NCBI GenBank assembly: GCA_914767715.1
Contig: OU612067.1
Location: 28,000,162-28,064,161, forward strand
Reading direction: 5' to 3'
DNA length: 64,000 nt
Origin: Membranipora membranacea
Lineage: Eukaryota > Bryozoa > Gymnolaemata > Cheilostomatida > Membraniporidae
In this document: positions 24,001-36,472 of the stretch, in pieces
Numbering within the stretch: the first letter of the stretch is position 1
How the letters are laid out: the number at the start of each line of letters is the position of its first letter
Program-made: the position numbers and the translations under genes
The notes under the pieces: generated by a model
Told to the model about the DNA's origin: nothing
What the model saw: only the letters and a program-made list of their open reading frames with translations
Databases searched by the model: none

Positions 24001-26185
24001 TTTATGAAATTCTGAATTACAGTTTGCATTGGTCCGAACAAAGTCTACTGGGCGTGTATCCACTGATCGTGTCTATGAACATGGATGTTACGTTCTCGGA
24101 GCGGATAAAGAGTTTGTGTACCTGAACACGATGATGCACATGGAGGAGTTTAATAATCTCGGAATGTTCACTAGAGATAACGTTGATCTGTCAGTAGATG
24201 CTCAAGTTTACTACCTCCTCTAGTAAGAGATTATACTAGAGATATAAAATCTTGCCCATATAGGGGTCGGGATGCAAGCCAAATGACAGGGACTTTGTCC
24301 ATATATTCTGTGACTGTGTATTTCTCAGTAGGGTTGGGCATTGCTTGTATCATTTCCCAGCTGGACCATGCTGAAGGACATGCTCTGGTGTTTTGGTTTC
24401 TGTCCTGGCTCCGGTTTGATTGGCTGTTTTTTTTTTATAACTAAGATCAAGTCTAATCCAGTTTGCCTCCATCAAGAGTTGCTTCCTCTCAAGCCTCTAG
24501 CAGCAGCTTTTCCCCGAATAGTAGGACCCCAAATGCAGGGAAATCCCATCCAATCGATCTAGACAATACCAACTCCATTTTGTGAACCACAGCACTGATG
24601 AATAATTTCAGTTTCCTATCCATCCTACAGATATGAAAGTATTGGACATCTGTGGCGTGACTATGCAGGTAACATGAATTAGTGATACAGAGTGTGTCTA
24701 AGACTACCATAAGAAGCTGTGCTTACAGAGTGTCTCAGGATGAATATCTCAACGATAGGGAAGCTGTACAGGACCTGATACACAACGCTCTCAGAGACAA
24801 ACTAGGTATGTGACACAACGCTCTCATAGACAAACTAGGTATGTGACATGGCGCTCTTATAGACGAACTAGGTGTGTGACACAGCGCTCTTATAGAGACC
24901 ACGATAGAAAATCTAGTAACGCTGTTCATCTCATAAACTAGAAAAACTATGATGACGTTATCATCCTATATAAAAGCTCTCAGTATGTGGCAAACTATTC
25001 GATTGAAAATACTTTGTAAGATAGCTGATCATCTCCGATGTCGTTTCTCATGTGTTAACCTTTGTGCTCATTGTTTTAGCAGCTGATTTTGGTGTCGAGG
25101 TTCCTATTTTTACTATCTCAGATTATATCTACCTGAGCGTGTGCTGGAGAAGAAACTTAAGCTATTACTTATAAGGACAGATATAGAGAAGGAGTTAGCC
25201 TATCAACAGCAGAGAGAGGTGGAGTTAGGAACAGAGCTAATCACAACTCCCATACTTTACTCGGGTAAGTTTGTAAATTCACATTGTGGATTAGCACATT
25301 AAAGCAAGAGATAGTCTTCGATCTTTATCTGGAAGGGCTAAATTCAAGTTTTAACAATTTTATCACCTGGTTTGGTAAACTAAACTGATTTAACTGATGA
25401 TACCGCATTACTATCAATGGACAACAGTCAATTCTGCAGTAACATTACACCCACGGTCAGATAAAAACGCTGATAATTAAACTTCCACTTTTTGTCATCA
25501 CCTTTATCACCGTCAAAGCGATTGGCGTCTGTCATGAAGGAAGGATGGTTGTGTTTTTATCTCTGTCACGGACAGTGAAAACAAAACGATGTGTATAACT
25601 ATATGTTACAATATCATCATCAGTGAAACTAAAAGTATTTTGCTTCTCTCAAGGAGCCCTTGTGGCAGCTTTTCGTGTCAACCTGCTTACTTTGTGCTTA
25701 GCTGAGATTTAAATTCCACTATATCTGTTATGTAACATTGAAACACGACCCGAACCAACTGTAACATCATAGCTAAATAATGTTCAAATGGAGATAAACT
25801 TGCTATGTTTTCCTTATAAAGGTAGCCATGGTACCAAGTTTTATCTTGGAGTCAAGCGCGCTAAGATAATTTAATGTTACACACTGCATACAGTCGATGC
25901 CTTGCTAATAATTGACCTTCTTTGTTTACTTTCTCAGCGCGTGAAGCAGTAAATAATGGAACAGTTAAAGCTGCAGCTATTAGACTGGTAGCCAAAACAG
26001 AGAAGCAGGGGCATGTGGAGACAACACACATCGACGCTTTCAGCTCCATGATGGACATGCTTAGTATAACTAACATAAACCATTCACTCTCATTCTATTA
26101 CCTAGCCACACTTAATACTATGGATAACTTTGCCGGTGCCGTCCAATGGTCTAAACTCGGCTTATTTACCCCTAAAAGCGCTTGA
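18076..26185 (+). CDS. SPFH/band-7 (stomatin-prohibitin-like) protein with PPxY-rich N-terminal region
   Basis: Exons: 18076-18147, 19246-19302, 20281-20565, 21674-21793, 22136-22324, 23032-23176, 24022-24222, 24631-24668, 24731-24805, 25083-25264 and 25938-26185 (stop TGA). The N-terminal exons encode acidic, low-complexity sequence with proline motifs (PPPAYPG, PEPPPYNEA, DEPPPNYTD), the PPxY type bound by WW domains such as those of NEDD4 ligases. The first five are flanked by phase-1 introns, so each can be skipped in frame. The C-terminal half is SPFH-like: FALVRTKSTGRVSTDRVYE, EEFNNLGMFTRDNVDLSVDA, then FGVEVP, KTEKQGHVE and WSKLGLFTPKSA at the end. SPFH proteins are membrane-microdomain scaffolds. 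Defects: the 24222/24631 splice creates TAA; a one-base deletion is needed near 25123; the 23176/24022 phases do not match, so an exon may be missing. Possibly a pseudogene; the family call rests on pattern recognition. Confidence 0.72.
23487..23540. repeat. Hairpin with 17-bp perfect stem
   Basis: caattggcaataaacca and tggtttattgccaattg flank a 20-base centre inside the intron before the SPFH domain exons. It is probably a small foldback element remnant. Confidence 0.75.
24781..24901 (+). repeat. 33-bp tandem repeat duplicating an exon-intron junction
   Basis: Three full copies and a partial one of a 33-bp unit. Copy 1 spans the end of the SPFH exon (25 exonic bases ending gacaaactag) and the donor gtatgtga. 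Copies 2 and 3 lie in the intron and repeat exon end plus donor (aactaggtatgtga, aactaggtgtgtga). Use of a downstream donor would bring an in-frame TGA from copy 1, so only the first donor gives a long product. Confidence 0.9.
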
Positions 26186-27356
26186 GGTGCGATATATGAT
26201 AATCATCTTCATTTATTATTTTTTTGTATTTTCACGAGTATTTAATATGAGAAAATATATTGCCAGGTTATCCTACATATCCTGTTATGTTAGGATGTGG
26301 CGAGATGTATAACTCTTTTATAGCTCCGTGACACTTAAAGGTGGAATGCGAGAGATTAATATCAAACATTATTTATAATGTATGTGTTTACTTTGGTAAG
26401 GTAGAAGTAAAATCTGTTGAAAGGTAGAGAGCATCGATATATGCTTCCAGTCCGAATTTTATCTCCCTCAATTTTTTTCAATTCTGTGATATTACATAAT
26501 ATGATATGTTATTGTATGAATAATAATCTTATATTAACATTTTAACAAAGCATCTATCAAGTAATATGGTTAGTTTACTGTTAACAGTCAGTAGTAATTA
26601 GATTAACTAATGCGACCAAGGGATGTGCCAATTGGGGGCAAGTTGACTGCGCCTATCTCTTGTCGACACACATACTGGTTCCTAAAAGATTTTTGGTGCA
26701 TTCTATATGGTTATCTTCCTGGCAGTTTGGTCACGTTGCGTAACCTGTGGACTGGATTAATACAGGTGCTTAGACGTTTATGGAGTCGCTATCAGTAGTG
26801 ATTAAAATATTGTCCTACGTGAGGTTAGTGAAGGAGGAACTATCACTTATCAGCTCCCACAAAACTCATGTTTCTGTGCTTGAATTTTAAACATGAGTGG
26901 GCTGAGGGCATTTTCTCTACCCCTTATCAGAATGTTTTAAGCTCTTAAGTCATATGAGTGATCACCCATAGTCATACGAGTGATCATCCTATATCGATGG
27001 TGGTAATAAGGGCTGGCTTCTAGGACCTGTCCAACAAAGATGTGAGACCTTGAGATTGATTGTCAGACCTTAGTCCTCTTAGCATGCACTTTGATAAAGT
27101 TACTGCTTCAAGTGAAAAAATTTTGACTGAGCTTCAGGAAGTCAAGCTTAGGTGTAGCACAGTATGAAATCTTCGAGCAAAGGTGAGTTTCACGACCATT
27201 TTCTTAGCTCGCATAGTCTCCTCCTTTACAATGTTCTCTGTTTTTCTTATTTGTCCCTGTGCAGGCTGGTAGTATTTTGTCGCACACTAAAAAATAATTG
27301 CAAAGGTCTTCCTACCAACAAGACATAAAATACAAAGAACAAAAGGAGTATGGAAG
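26186..27356. other. Intergenic after the SPFH gene
   Basis: 3' UTR and intergenic sequence. The short repeated phrases catatgagtgatcac/catacgagtgatcat near 26950-26990 are the only structure noticed. No supported gene. Confidence 0.45.
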
Positions 27357-28042
27357 TTGTACATTTCGTTGGAGTGCTGTGGCCTTCAGCTTGCAAGTGT
27401 TGAAAATCCTGGATTTGAATTCCACTGCAGTCTTCTGCCCAGCCGGCAAGGTTCAGCCAGCAACCTTTCTGTAGAGGTTGCCAATGGGCAGCTTATTGTT
27501 AGCCAATATCCTCTGACATCGCCTGTCTTTGATAGGTATGCCAGAGGGAGCCAGATTCCCCATTTCCCAGCAACAGATATAGATTTTATACTCTATTTTC
27601 TTGCCATTGGCGGTTGCAGAAATAACTTTTCTGGACTGACAACACATAGCCAACACTCAAATATTAATGTATTTACCATATATTAGTATGGCTCCAGCAT
27701 GAGAACAGTTTACTTCCCATTATTTTCGACAGGGCTCTCAACCACTCAGGTTTAGCCCGAGTTACTCAGATTTTTGGGTTCAACTCAGGCTACTCAGGGG
27801 ATTTTAGAATGTAAGCTAAAAACTCAGATTTTGCTCGTTGGCAGAGATGAATAATATATAAACAATGCTAAATGTTGCCTTACAATAATTTATGCCAGTG
27901 TTAGATTCCAGTATTCCAGTATTCCAGTATTAGATTCTAGTTGTGATAAGCTATGTAAATAATTCTGCACTGCCTATACTAATAATGCCTCTCACTGCAC
28001 TCAATGTAATAATACTCTCACTGCACTGCCTATTCAAGTCAT
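27357..28042 (-). mobile_element. ~0.7-kb interspersed repeat with tRNA-like segment (copy 1)
   Basis: Inverted homologue of 51353-52100. Shared landmarks are a tRNA-like stretch (tgcaagtgttgaaaatcctg at about 27395), the open stretch beginning CCQSRKVISATANGKK on the minus strand, a block with repeated 'ctcaggtt/ctcagattt' phrases (27734-27830), and a tail ending near cctattcaagtca. It is a retroposed or DNA-element family, not a host gene, despite a 67-codon open frame. Confidence 0.75.
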
Positions 28043-29957
28043 AGACTGGGAAACAAATCGCATCAAAGCACAAACGCCATACAAACATCTCCATCAACAA
28101 TTTTTGGATATCCTAGCTGAGAAAGATCTCACACAAACTATATGTGAACCCACACATGTGCATGGTGACACACTGGATCTGCTATGCATTAGTGATCCAT
28201 CGTCTGTGCTAGAGACTCAAGTTATTATCCCGGGTCTAAGCGACCATTTCGTAGTCACCGCGGAAATATGTACAAAAATGACTGTGCAATCCAAATTACC
28301 GCTTTGCTCTAAAACCAAAGAAATAAGGCTCTTTAGGGAGGCTGATGTAGAAAAGTTTGAACAACTCATGGGAGACGTAGATACACGTCTTTCTGACATG
28401 TACGATGTTGAAAATATGTGGTCATTATTTGAATCAACCTTTAGAAAGGCTATCGAGGTCTCAGTACCTACAAAAACTGTGAATGTTCAATCGCCTGACC
28501 GACCCCCGTGGTTCAACAAGCGCACCAAAAAACTGGTAGAAACACAAAGGGCAACATAATATAGCAAATATAAGTCCTCCTGTGATCCTTTCTTCCTGGC
28601 TAAACATATGAAAGAACGCCGAGACCACTCGAAAATATTCAGGAAACTTAAGAGAAAGCATATCACAAACAAGGTGTGTAAACCATTGATCAACGGAAAC
28701 AGTAAACCGTTCTACAAATACCTGCGAAATAAGAAAAATGAGCAGCATCCCATTACAAAGCTCAGACAACAGGACGGTAGCCTCACTGCAGATAATTCTA
28801 AGTGCGCCGGCAGACTAAACTTGTATTTCCAGCAACAATTCTATCAAGATGAAAACCTTGATGGTCTCACACCCTTGCCAGCTCACCTAGCATGCATTGA
28901 CATCCGTGAAGGGGGTATCAAAACACTGATTGCAAACCTCAAAAACAACAGATGGAAGCTGGCTATTGTTAGCCCGATACACAAGAAGGGATCAAAAGAG
29001 GAGGCATGCAACTACCGCCCTATCTCACTGACAAGTATACCATGTAAAATGATGGAGCATATTGTCCTGCATTTATTATCTAAATGAGACTTCAGACAAT
29101 TTACTACACAACAGTCAGCATGGCTTCCGTAAAGGGCTGTCTTGTGAAACGCAGTTATGTGCCACATACCATGAACTTGCGAAAGCTGCCGAGCAATCCA
29201 CTACAGTGAATGCAGTCATACTAGACTTTCAGAAGGCATTCGATAAGGTCCCACATAAACTACTGATGGACAGGATTAGAAAGATCCAAATATTGATCCT
29301 TATATTGCCAACTGGGTCCAGGACTTTGCTGTTAGAGGTGCAGAGTCGGATGTCTTACCTGTGACCTCAGGAGTACCTCAGGGTTCGGTCCTTGGGCCTA
29401 CCTTATTTCTGCTCTATATAAATGACTTGCCTGACTCAGTCTCCTGCAACGTAAGCCTTTACGCCGACGACACACTGATATATGCTAAAATCCAAACCCG
29501 AGCTGATGAGATTTGCTTTCAAAACAACATTGACTCACTTGTGAGTTGGTATACCAAGAACAAAATGCCTTTCAACAGAACGAAATGTGAAGTGATTGTG
29601 TTCAATCAAGGTGCTACACCGCTCCCTCAGTTCGCTATATCTGAACACTTATTACAATGTGTTGATACCACTAAGTATCTTGGAGTCGTGCTACAATCAG
29701 ATCTGGAATTTAAGAAACATATATGTGACATTATGGGAAACGCAAACAAGACTCTAGGTTGTATAAAATACACGCTACATGGAGCTCCTGAGAAGGCAAA
29801 ATTACTTGCGTACACGAGCTTATGCCACCCTAAGCTTGAATATGCAGATGTTCACTGGGACCCGTCTGACAATGCCTCTATAGAGGATCTTGAACTAGTG
29901 CAAAACAAAGCATACAAAATATCAAAGGGCAGACGTGGCGTCACAGAGGCCAGTTAG
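28043..29957 (+). pseudogene. Degraded non-LTR retrotransposon (LINE, CR1/Jockey-like) ORF2 fragment
   Basis: Endonuclease C terminus (ICEPTHVHGDTLDLL, GLSDHFVV) is followed by reverse transcriptase: SPIHKKG, NYRPISLTSIPCKMME, QHGFRKGLSCETQL, LDFQKAFDKVPHKLL, SGVPQGSVLGPTLFLLYIND and the catalytic YADD box in SLYADDTLIY. Lesions: an in-frame TAA at 28557-28559; an internal deletion between LIANLK and NNRWKLA that removes a usual block of the finger domain; one-base frameshifts near 29085 and 29300-29340; the 3' end is lost after KAYKISKGRRG. The copy cannot encode a working enzyme. Clade assignment is approximate. Confidence 0.92.
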
Positions 29958-30013
29958 GTGCAGTGTCATGTTGTTTTGGGATTGTTAAACCTCCCTTTAG
30001 CACTCGGAGTAAA

Positions 30014-30694
30014 GGTGTGGCTACATGTCACGATTTTTACATCGATTTGGGGTCACGAGTGGTTAATCGGTGGATCTGCACGAGTGATTACTCGTGTTAA
30101 GTGGACATCCAACTTGTTGGTCTTTTGCCCGAGTGATCTAGACGATCCTCTATGCTGATTGGTTGTTGATTGCTTGCTTAAATAATTACTCGGTTAAACA
30201 CGTCATCTATCAAATTGTGACAGGCTATCAAAAATGGAGGAGTTGATAATATCTGTAGTTAAATCACATCCTCCTATTTATGATAAAAAAGACCATAACT
30301 ACAAAGATAGGAGTGGTGCTGTAGTGAAAATATGGAAGGTAATAGCTGTATCACTTGGAAATGGAAGCTGTCCTGACATGACATCCATAGTATAGCATAG
30401 GAAAATCAATTTTACAGAAGAATGAAATTTTATTTGGTGAAGATTCTAAGTGACAAAGACCCGGATTTAATATGACATATCCGGTCATTTGTTAACACGC
30501 CCATTAAATATCATTGGTCAATCGATTGAACTGAGGGAGTTAATTGGTCAATCTAGGCACCTGATTTATTACCCCACTATAACTCACTAAACCATCGAGT
30601 ACTAACCCATAGGCCTGTGTAGCAGTGTGAGATCGGCCTAGCATGTCTAGACATGCCATCGGCCTGTGATTACATCGTGACATGTAGCCACACC
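30014..30694 (+). mobile_element. MITE carrying a MADF-domain remnant (copy 1)
   Basis: Termini ggtgtggctacatgtcacgat and atcgtgacatgtagccacacc are perfect 21-bp inverted repeats. An open stretch at 30234-30395 (MEELIISVVKSHPPIYDKKD, then YKDRSGAVVKIWKVIA) matches the first two helices of a MADF (Myb/SANT-like) domain, as found in the DNA-binding partner protein of PIF/Harbinger elements. A related copy lies at 54945-55634. The element is best read as a deletion derivative of a PIF/Harbinger-type transposon. Confidence 0.85.
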
Positions 30695-31507
30695 TGTAGA
30701 CGGTAGTCCACATCTAACTATGGAATGTGTGGCTCATCAACTTGGCGCCTTTATTCTACATCCATCATTCTATTGTAATAAACAGCAAGGGTGTTATCAC
30801 ATACAACTAGTACTCCTGTACTCAGTTGTGTGGATTTGTTACCAAAAGATTGTATAATTAGGCAGAGTTCTGTATTTGATAGTTGGTAGCTTCTAAGAGA
30901 TTACTTGTGATATGGAGTGAGTTTGTCTTATGATTATTATGCTGAGTTTATAATTAATCTCCTAGCTTAGTGCTATTTAGGATTAGGTTATTACCAAGTT
31001 CCACTTAATGAACCTTGTCTGAAAACCTTGTCCAAAAGACCTTGTCTGATAAACTGTATCTCAATAGACTTGCTCAATAGCCTTGTCCAATGAGTAATCC
31101 TGCCTTTTCCTGTTTATCTATTACTGAGTAATAAGATAAGATTAAGGTTTAGTTTCCTGAGTTCTTTTATTGTAGTGTAGAGTGAGATAGAGTTAACATG
31201 TCTGAGTAAAATATGGTTAAGCATCGCCTTTTATGCTTAGAGAACAATAGAGGCGCAAATAAAGAGATTAGCCAATGAAGAGAGGCTTAAGATAATTCTT
31301 TACAAATATGAGTATTAATGCAGGGAAACTACTTGTATAACTATTTGTATAATCTATTTACATAAGGATGTCTGTACATTTTATGATTAACAATATGATT
31401 TTATGATTAACAATTATTGATGGCTTTTGCCTGTTCATATCACTATAACAGGAAGTTGTGTGGGCGGATGCGCATAACTTACTTAGGTCTAGCTAGGTCT
31501 AACATTA
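30695..31507. other. Intergenic
   Basis: No supported gene. Short reiterated phrases based on ccttgtc(c/t)aa/ga occur at 31010-31100, and an 18-bp direct repeat, ttttatgattaacaat, at 31379-31415. Confidence 0.5.
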
Positions 31508-32195
31508 TCACAGAGTAAGGATATACAGAGCGGACACTTCAATGATAGTTATAGTGCCTGCAGTTTTCGATTCACTGGGGGAAAATTGTGCACAGCTGGA
31601 TGCCAAAAACTCATTATCTCTATATGTTATAATGGCATTTTTCTTGCAGACATCCCTACCTTTGATGGGCCATAATTCATTCTGTATTTATCCTAAAGAC
31701 TGATTTCCAACTTTGTTGGAATGTCCAAGCTTCAAGCTATACACCATATTATTGTCATTTTTTGCTAGGATTCATAGGCTAAGAGTAATCCAGGTTTTTG
31801 AAATGAGTTTTGTCATATAGATTTACATGTGACAATTGATAGACGGCTGGTCATCAAAATTAGGAAATGTCCACGCATTGACCTAAGCCCTATGTAAATC
31901 TATATGATAAAACTCATTTTCAAAACCTGGATTACTCATAGCCTATGTATCCTAGCAAAAAATGACAACCATATGGTGTATAGCTTGAAGATTGGAAATT
32001 TCAGAAAAGTTAGAATTCAGTCTTTAGGATAAATACTGAATGAATTATGACCTATCAAAGGTGGCTATGTCTGCATGACAAAACTCCACTGTAAATTGGC
32101 AGGTGGCCAGATTGATGAATTTCCCCCAGTGGATAAAAACCGCAGGCACTATAACGATCATTGAAGTGTCCGCTCTGTATATCCTTACTCTGTGA
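31508..32195. mobile_element. Foldback MITE with ~300-bp arms and CATTA target duplication
   Basis: Left arm (31508 to about 31830) and right arm (about 31890 to 32195) are near-complementary throughout, starting tcacagagtaaggatatac and ending gtatatccttactctgtga, around a 60-base centre. The flanking bases catta (31503-31507 and 32196-32200) form a 5-bp target-site duplication. No transposase. A transcript would fold into a long hairpin. Confidence 0.92.
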
Positions 32196-32340
32196 CATTA
32201 TCTTACTATTAATGGTTACCTTTAACTTCATATGTGATAAAATATTAATATCATATAATATGCTATGCAATGCCAATACTCCTTTTCATTTAACACATTC
32301 AAGATTTTACCTTAGTGCTAAATCTTGCATTCATTTAAAG

Positions 32341-32480
32341 AGGTAGGATACGGCAGACGAGCTGCGCCATGTGGTAAAAATAATTCGGAATGGCGCAGCT
32401 CGGCTACATGCAATTTACATGTGGCGCAGCTCGGCTAGAGGCAATTTATGTGTGGCGCAGCTCGGCTAGTTTCAAATTTT
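32341..32480 (+). repeat. Tandem 'tggcgcagctcggctag' motif array, left copy
   Basis: Begins acggcagacgagctgcgcca, then three copies of tggcgcagctcggct separated by 15-20 bases (caatttacatg/caatttatgtg spacers). GC-rich against its surroundings. It matches 41183-41271 in opposite orientation. Confidence 0.85.
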
Positions 32481-33394
32481 GAAGCCATGAGAACACAACT
32501 CATGAATTTGATAGTCTGTCACTTACTCAGTCGGAAAAAGTCAGAGTCAACTTGGGTTTTGGAGGTATGATTGTTAACAACTAAGTCTGCACCATCTTGA
32601 TAGCTGAGTCTGATAATAGGCCAGACTTTGAGGTTAGAGCATCACTCACTGGCATGAGCACTGAAAGGTGACCTTTTTAATGTTATCATTACCAGACATT
32701 CGAAACATAGAGCCACCTTAGAAAAGATATATGCAGAGGAGAGGAGTCTGTCAGGTGAACTGTTCTGATTGTCACCAACCAATCTATCTTACCAACGACC
32801 AGCAGGGACTAGCTAGGAAAGGAGCACTCCTTGATCTTTCACTACAGACAGTTCCTGGACCAATCTGTAGAATCTATGTATGTATGTATTTAATTTTTGT
32901 CATTGAATCACTCATTGTTACAGTGAATGGGAGTCAAAGAATTGGTGGAATGTTGATGATGATGCAGCAGCACCCTCACTGGCAGACTACTATCTTATCT
33001 ATCTATGACCCAAGGCCAATGATCCAATGGTCCTACTCTGTCTGGGTATGTAGCAATGTTTGGCTTTCACATTACATTCAATTCTTTCATTCAATGACCT
33101 CTTAGTTCTATCTCTAACCCAGGAATATGAACTTTTTTTCACAGTTGAGCATCTCATTGGGTTTCTGCATTAATTGATCCTATTATAATTTTCCCTTTCA
33201 GAACGGTTGAAGACAAGGTGATGACAACAAAATTAAAACCAGCCTATGGCCCAGTGGTCTATCATAATATTGTTGGAAATAAAGTCATCTGGATGATCAA
33301 TATGCCGACACGCAACTTGCCGATCAACCATGAGATACGAGTCTGCAATGTAGTGCGTCAAAGAAGCCCAGATGACCTCTTTACAGAAGTCTAA
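32481..33394 (+). CDS. Unidentified gene, 3' exons
   Basis: The clearest exon is 33202-33394, after ccctttcag, reading TVEDKVMTTKLKPAYGPVVY to RSPDDLFTEV and stop TAA. Candidate upstream exons: about 32490-32561 (EFDSLSLTQSEKVRVNLGFG before gtatga), 32722-32877 (GVCQVNCSDCHQPIYLTNDQ, with Cys pairs) and 32924-33045 (either NGSQRIGGMLMMMQQHPHW or, in another frame, ESKNWWNVDDDAAAPSL). Phases of these exons do not all fit, so the model is incomplete or the gene has frame damage. No family recognised. Confidence 0.4.
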
Positions 33395-34222
33395 CTCCTC
33401 GGTCTTAGTATCTATTGATTTTTTTGATTGCTTGTGGGTCAGGTTATCAGTTTAGGACCTCAAGCAGTCAAGCACATTTGAATAGTAAATGCCCAAAGTG
33501 CCACTGATAAGCTGATTCAAATCAATCGTGAGTTCTAATAGACAACAAATACATCGGTGAACTGACTTGACAACTGTAATCTGTAAGTGGGTACCAAATT
33601 ATTATCAAAGTTTTCTCTCTGGTCAGATTTTTATTTTTTCTTCTTACATACCATGTTTGTTTGTTGTTGAGGAACTGACATAACTGGTTCCTTTATTTCT
33701 TTTTTCGTTATTTGTTTTGTGTAACGTAATTTAAGCACAATAATATTTATACTATGCCAAAGAAAGTTCACTTGACGCATTTTTGTGACAGCTGTATTAC
33801 CATCTATATTCATGCAGGGATGATATGACTTGGCTGTTTAGTCTACAGAATAACGCATAGATAGATGAGAATTTTGTCAACAGTGACTGAAAGTTCATTG
33901 AATAAAAAACAGCTTAGGTGCCCTACTTAGGTCTCGTTCCCAAATCACTCTCTCATAGATAGAACTATACCTATGCATTCTGAGTAAACGATTTGTGCAC
34001 AAATTGTCTAATTGAGCTAAATGACCAGACTACCTTGGGAGGAGGATTGATTTTAGTTGAGAGGACAACTCATATGTCTGATACAATCATACCAGGGAGT
34101 TAGGGACAAATGTTATATTTTGTCCCCAACTCCTTGATCATACATACTCCCTGATATCTTTTGTTCACCCAAGGACTTACTATCACTCTCCAAAGTTGGA
34201 GTAAGGATATGCGTTTGGTTTG
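33395..34222. other. Intergenic
   Basis: AT-rich; no supported gene, repeat or RNA seen. Confidence 0.5.
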
Positions 34223-34551
34223 ACCCAAAAAAGTTGGATCAATGTGACTGCGAGCCAGAATACCTGTGGCCGTTATACATATTATATTCAATGTACCTAA
34301 AAATAAAAATGATCAGCACAAAACACTGTGAATCATTTGATCTGGTTATTATTGATAGATTTAAGCAGCATTTGATAGTATAGCAGGGGACCCAAAAGAG
34401 TTGGATCAATGTGACTACGAGCCAGAATACCTGTCGCTGTTATGCATATTATATTCGATGTACCTGAAAATAAAAATTAAAAGCACAATACACTGTGAAT
34501 CATTCGATCTTGTTACTATTGATAGATTTAAGCAGAGTATAGCAGGGTGCG
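34223..34551 (+). repeat. Tandem duplication of a 167-bp unit
   Basis: Two adjacent copies, each starting acccaaaa(a/g)agttggatca and including gagccagaatacctgt and tgatagatttaagcag. About 10% divergent. Confidence 0.88.
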
Positions 34552-35972
34552 AGGACTGCCTTACGCAATGAACCTTCTTCTCAGTTCTCTGGGGCCTGCA
34601 CCCAGTGACCAAGCACCCTGATGAAGTTTGTTCATCTAATTGTTACCGCAAAAACTCCCTAGGTATCACTATCAACAGCATTGGATACTAACTGAAGTCG
34701 CATGCTTGACATTGAATTATCATCTACAACTTACAGTTAGATGTTGCAAGACTAGGAGATGAGCTGTGCTATGGCATTATTATTGTGTATAAAATCTCAT
34801 GGATCTCTAGTTGTTCATAGGAAAATGCTTTTACTTGGCGAAGTCTCAGCATCTTAAATCCGGCTAAGTGAACCAGCCACTGTCTTACCAAGAAGTTCCC
34901 TCTAACTCCTTGGTCTTACCAATGCAATCCTGATACATGTTGAGGTTTATACGGGATCGAAGATTAAGTCAGTCTATTGATGATTGCATATGATTCCTAT
35001 GGCTTATCTCTGGTTAATCTCTAAAATGCTCCTTCATAATCATACAGGCTGTAAAATAAAACATGTAAACATACAAAAATGTTATTTGGACAGATTACTG
35101 ACACATCAATCACAGTCAAACTTTAAACAAAGTAACTTGATGAGCTCTAAAGCCCTCTCTACGCTTGCAGTATATGCCCTACATCTAGCAGACATGACTA
35201 TACACCTTGCATTGTATACACTGTATACACGAGTTACTCCAAAGCCTGGGTTGGTTTGTGGCAATGTTTGACTGCCCTCCCCCCCCCCTGGTTGGGTTTC
35301 AAACAACAAAAAACCCATAAGGGCAGTCAAATACTAACTGCCATTGACCCCGATGTTGGAGTAGGCCTGTGACCATTCCTCACTCAGTAGCAGCCTGTAG
35401 TACTAGTACTAGGTAGCCTGTGAGTGTGAGTAGTCACTCTTGATTGATACATATTTCATCAACATAAATACCAACTATCAAAACATTGGGCAGCTCATTG
35501 CTTTGTTTGTGCACCCACACAACAATAGACTAGAGCCCAAACCAACCAAAATAAGAAAATGCAATGATGTGAGTGGTAGAAGCAAGGAGCATCCAGGGAA
35601 GCTGATACTCCTTGGTAGAAGAGAGAAGTAGGTAGTACAACAAACAAGTAGAAGTAGTAAGTAGCCCTATTTGAATGATCAACACATCCAATCCAATCAT
35701 TCCTTCACATGATGATGATACTTAATCACTACCTTAGTAATATAACTTTCATACCTTATTGTGAAGAATACTATACTATACTTACAGCCATATCATAGTG
35801 GGTAGGGAAAGTCAAGCAACTTCTCAAACACTGACTGTGACTGCCTGCTGTGACTGCCACTCCTAGTTCAACTTATGTAAAATAGTCCTCTTGCTTTTTC
35901 AGCTACATCTTGAACAATAGAGCCGGTAGGTACGAAAAACCGAACCACGAACTCACAAGCTACTAGTTAAAG
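34552..35972. other. Intergenic up to the assembly gap
   Basis: No supported gene apart from the small MITE at 35235-35363. The phrase ggtaggtacgaaaaaccgaa (35928-35947) recurs inverted at about 41050-41070. Confidence 0.45.
35235..35363. mobile_element. Small MITE with C-tract centre
   Basis: Ends tactccaa / ttggagta with longer imperfect arms (ggcaatgtttgactgcc versus gggcagtcaaatactaactg) around a C-run. A partial homologue lies near 17025-17165. Confidence 0.65.
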
Positions 35973-36472
35973 NNNNNNNNNNNNNNNNNNNNNNNNNNNN
36001 NNNNNNNNNNNNNNNNNNNNNNNNNNNNNNNNNNNNNNNNNNNNNNNNNNNNNNNNNNNNNNNNNNNNNNNNNNNNNNNNNNNNNNNNNNNNNNNNNNNN
36101 NNNNNNNNNNNNNNNNNNNNNNNNNNNNNNNNNNNNNNNNNNNNNNNNNNNNNNNNNNNNNNNNNNNNNNNNNNNNNNNNNNNNNNNNNNNNNNNNNNNN
36201 NNNNNNNNNNNNNNNNNNNNNNNNNNNNNNNNNNNNNNNNNNNNNNNNNNNNNNNNNNNNNNNNNNNNNNNNNNNNNNNNNNNNNNNNNNNNNNNNNNNN
36301 NNNNNNNNNNNNNNNNNNNNNNNNNNNNNNNNNNNNNNNNNNNNNNNNNNNNNNNNNNNNNNNNNNNNNNNNNNNNNNNNNNNNNNNNNNNNNNNNNNNN
36401 NNNNNNNNNNNNNNNNNNNNNNNNNNNNNNNNNNNNNNNNNNNNNNNNNNNNNNNNNNNNNNNNNNNNNNNN
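35973..36472. other. Assembly gap (500 N)
   Basis: Exactly 500 undetermined bases, a conventional scaffolding gap; the true size and content are unknown. Confidence 0.99.
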
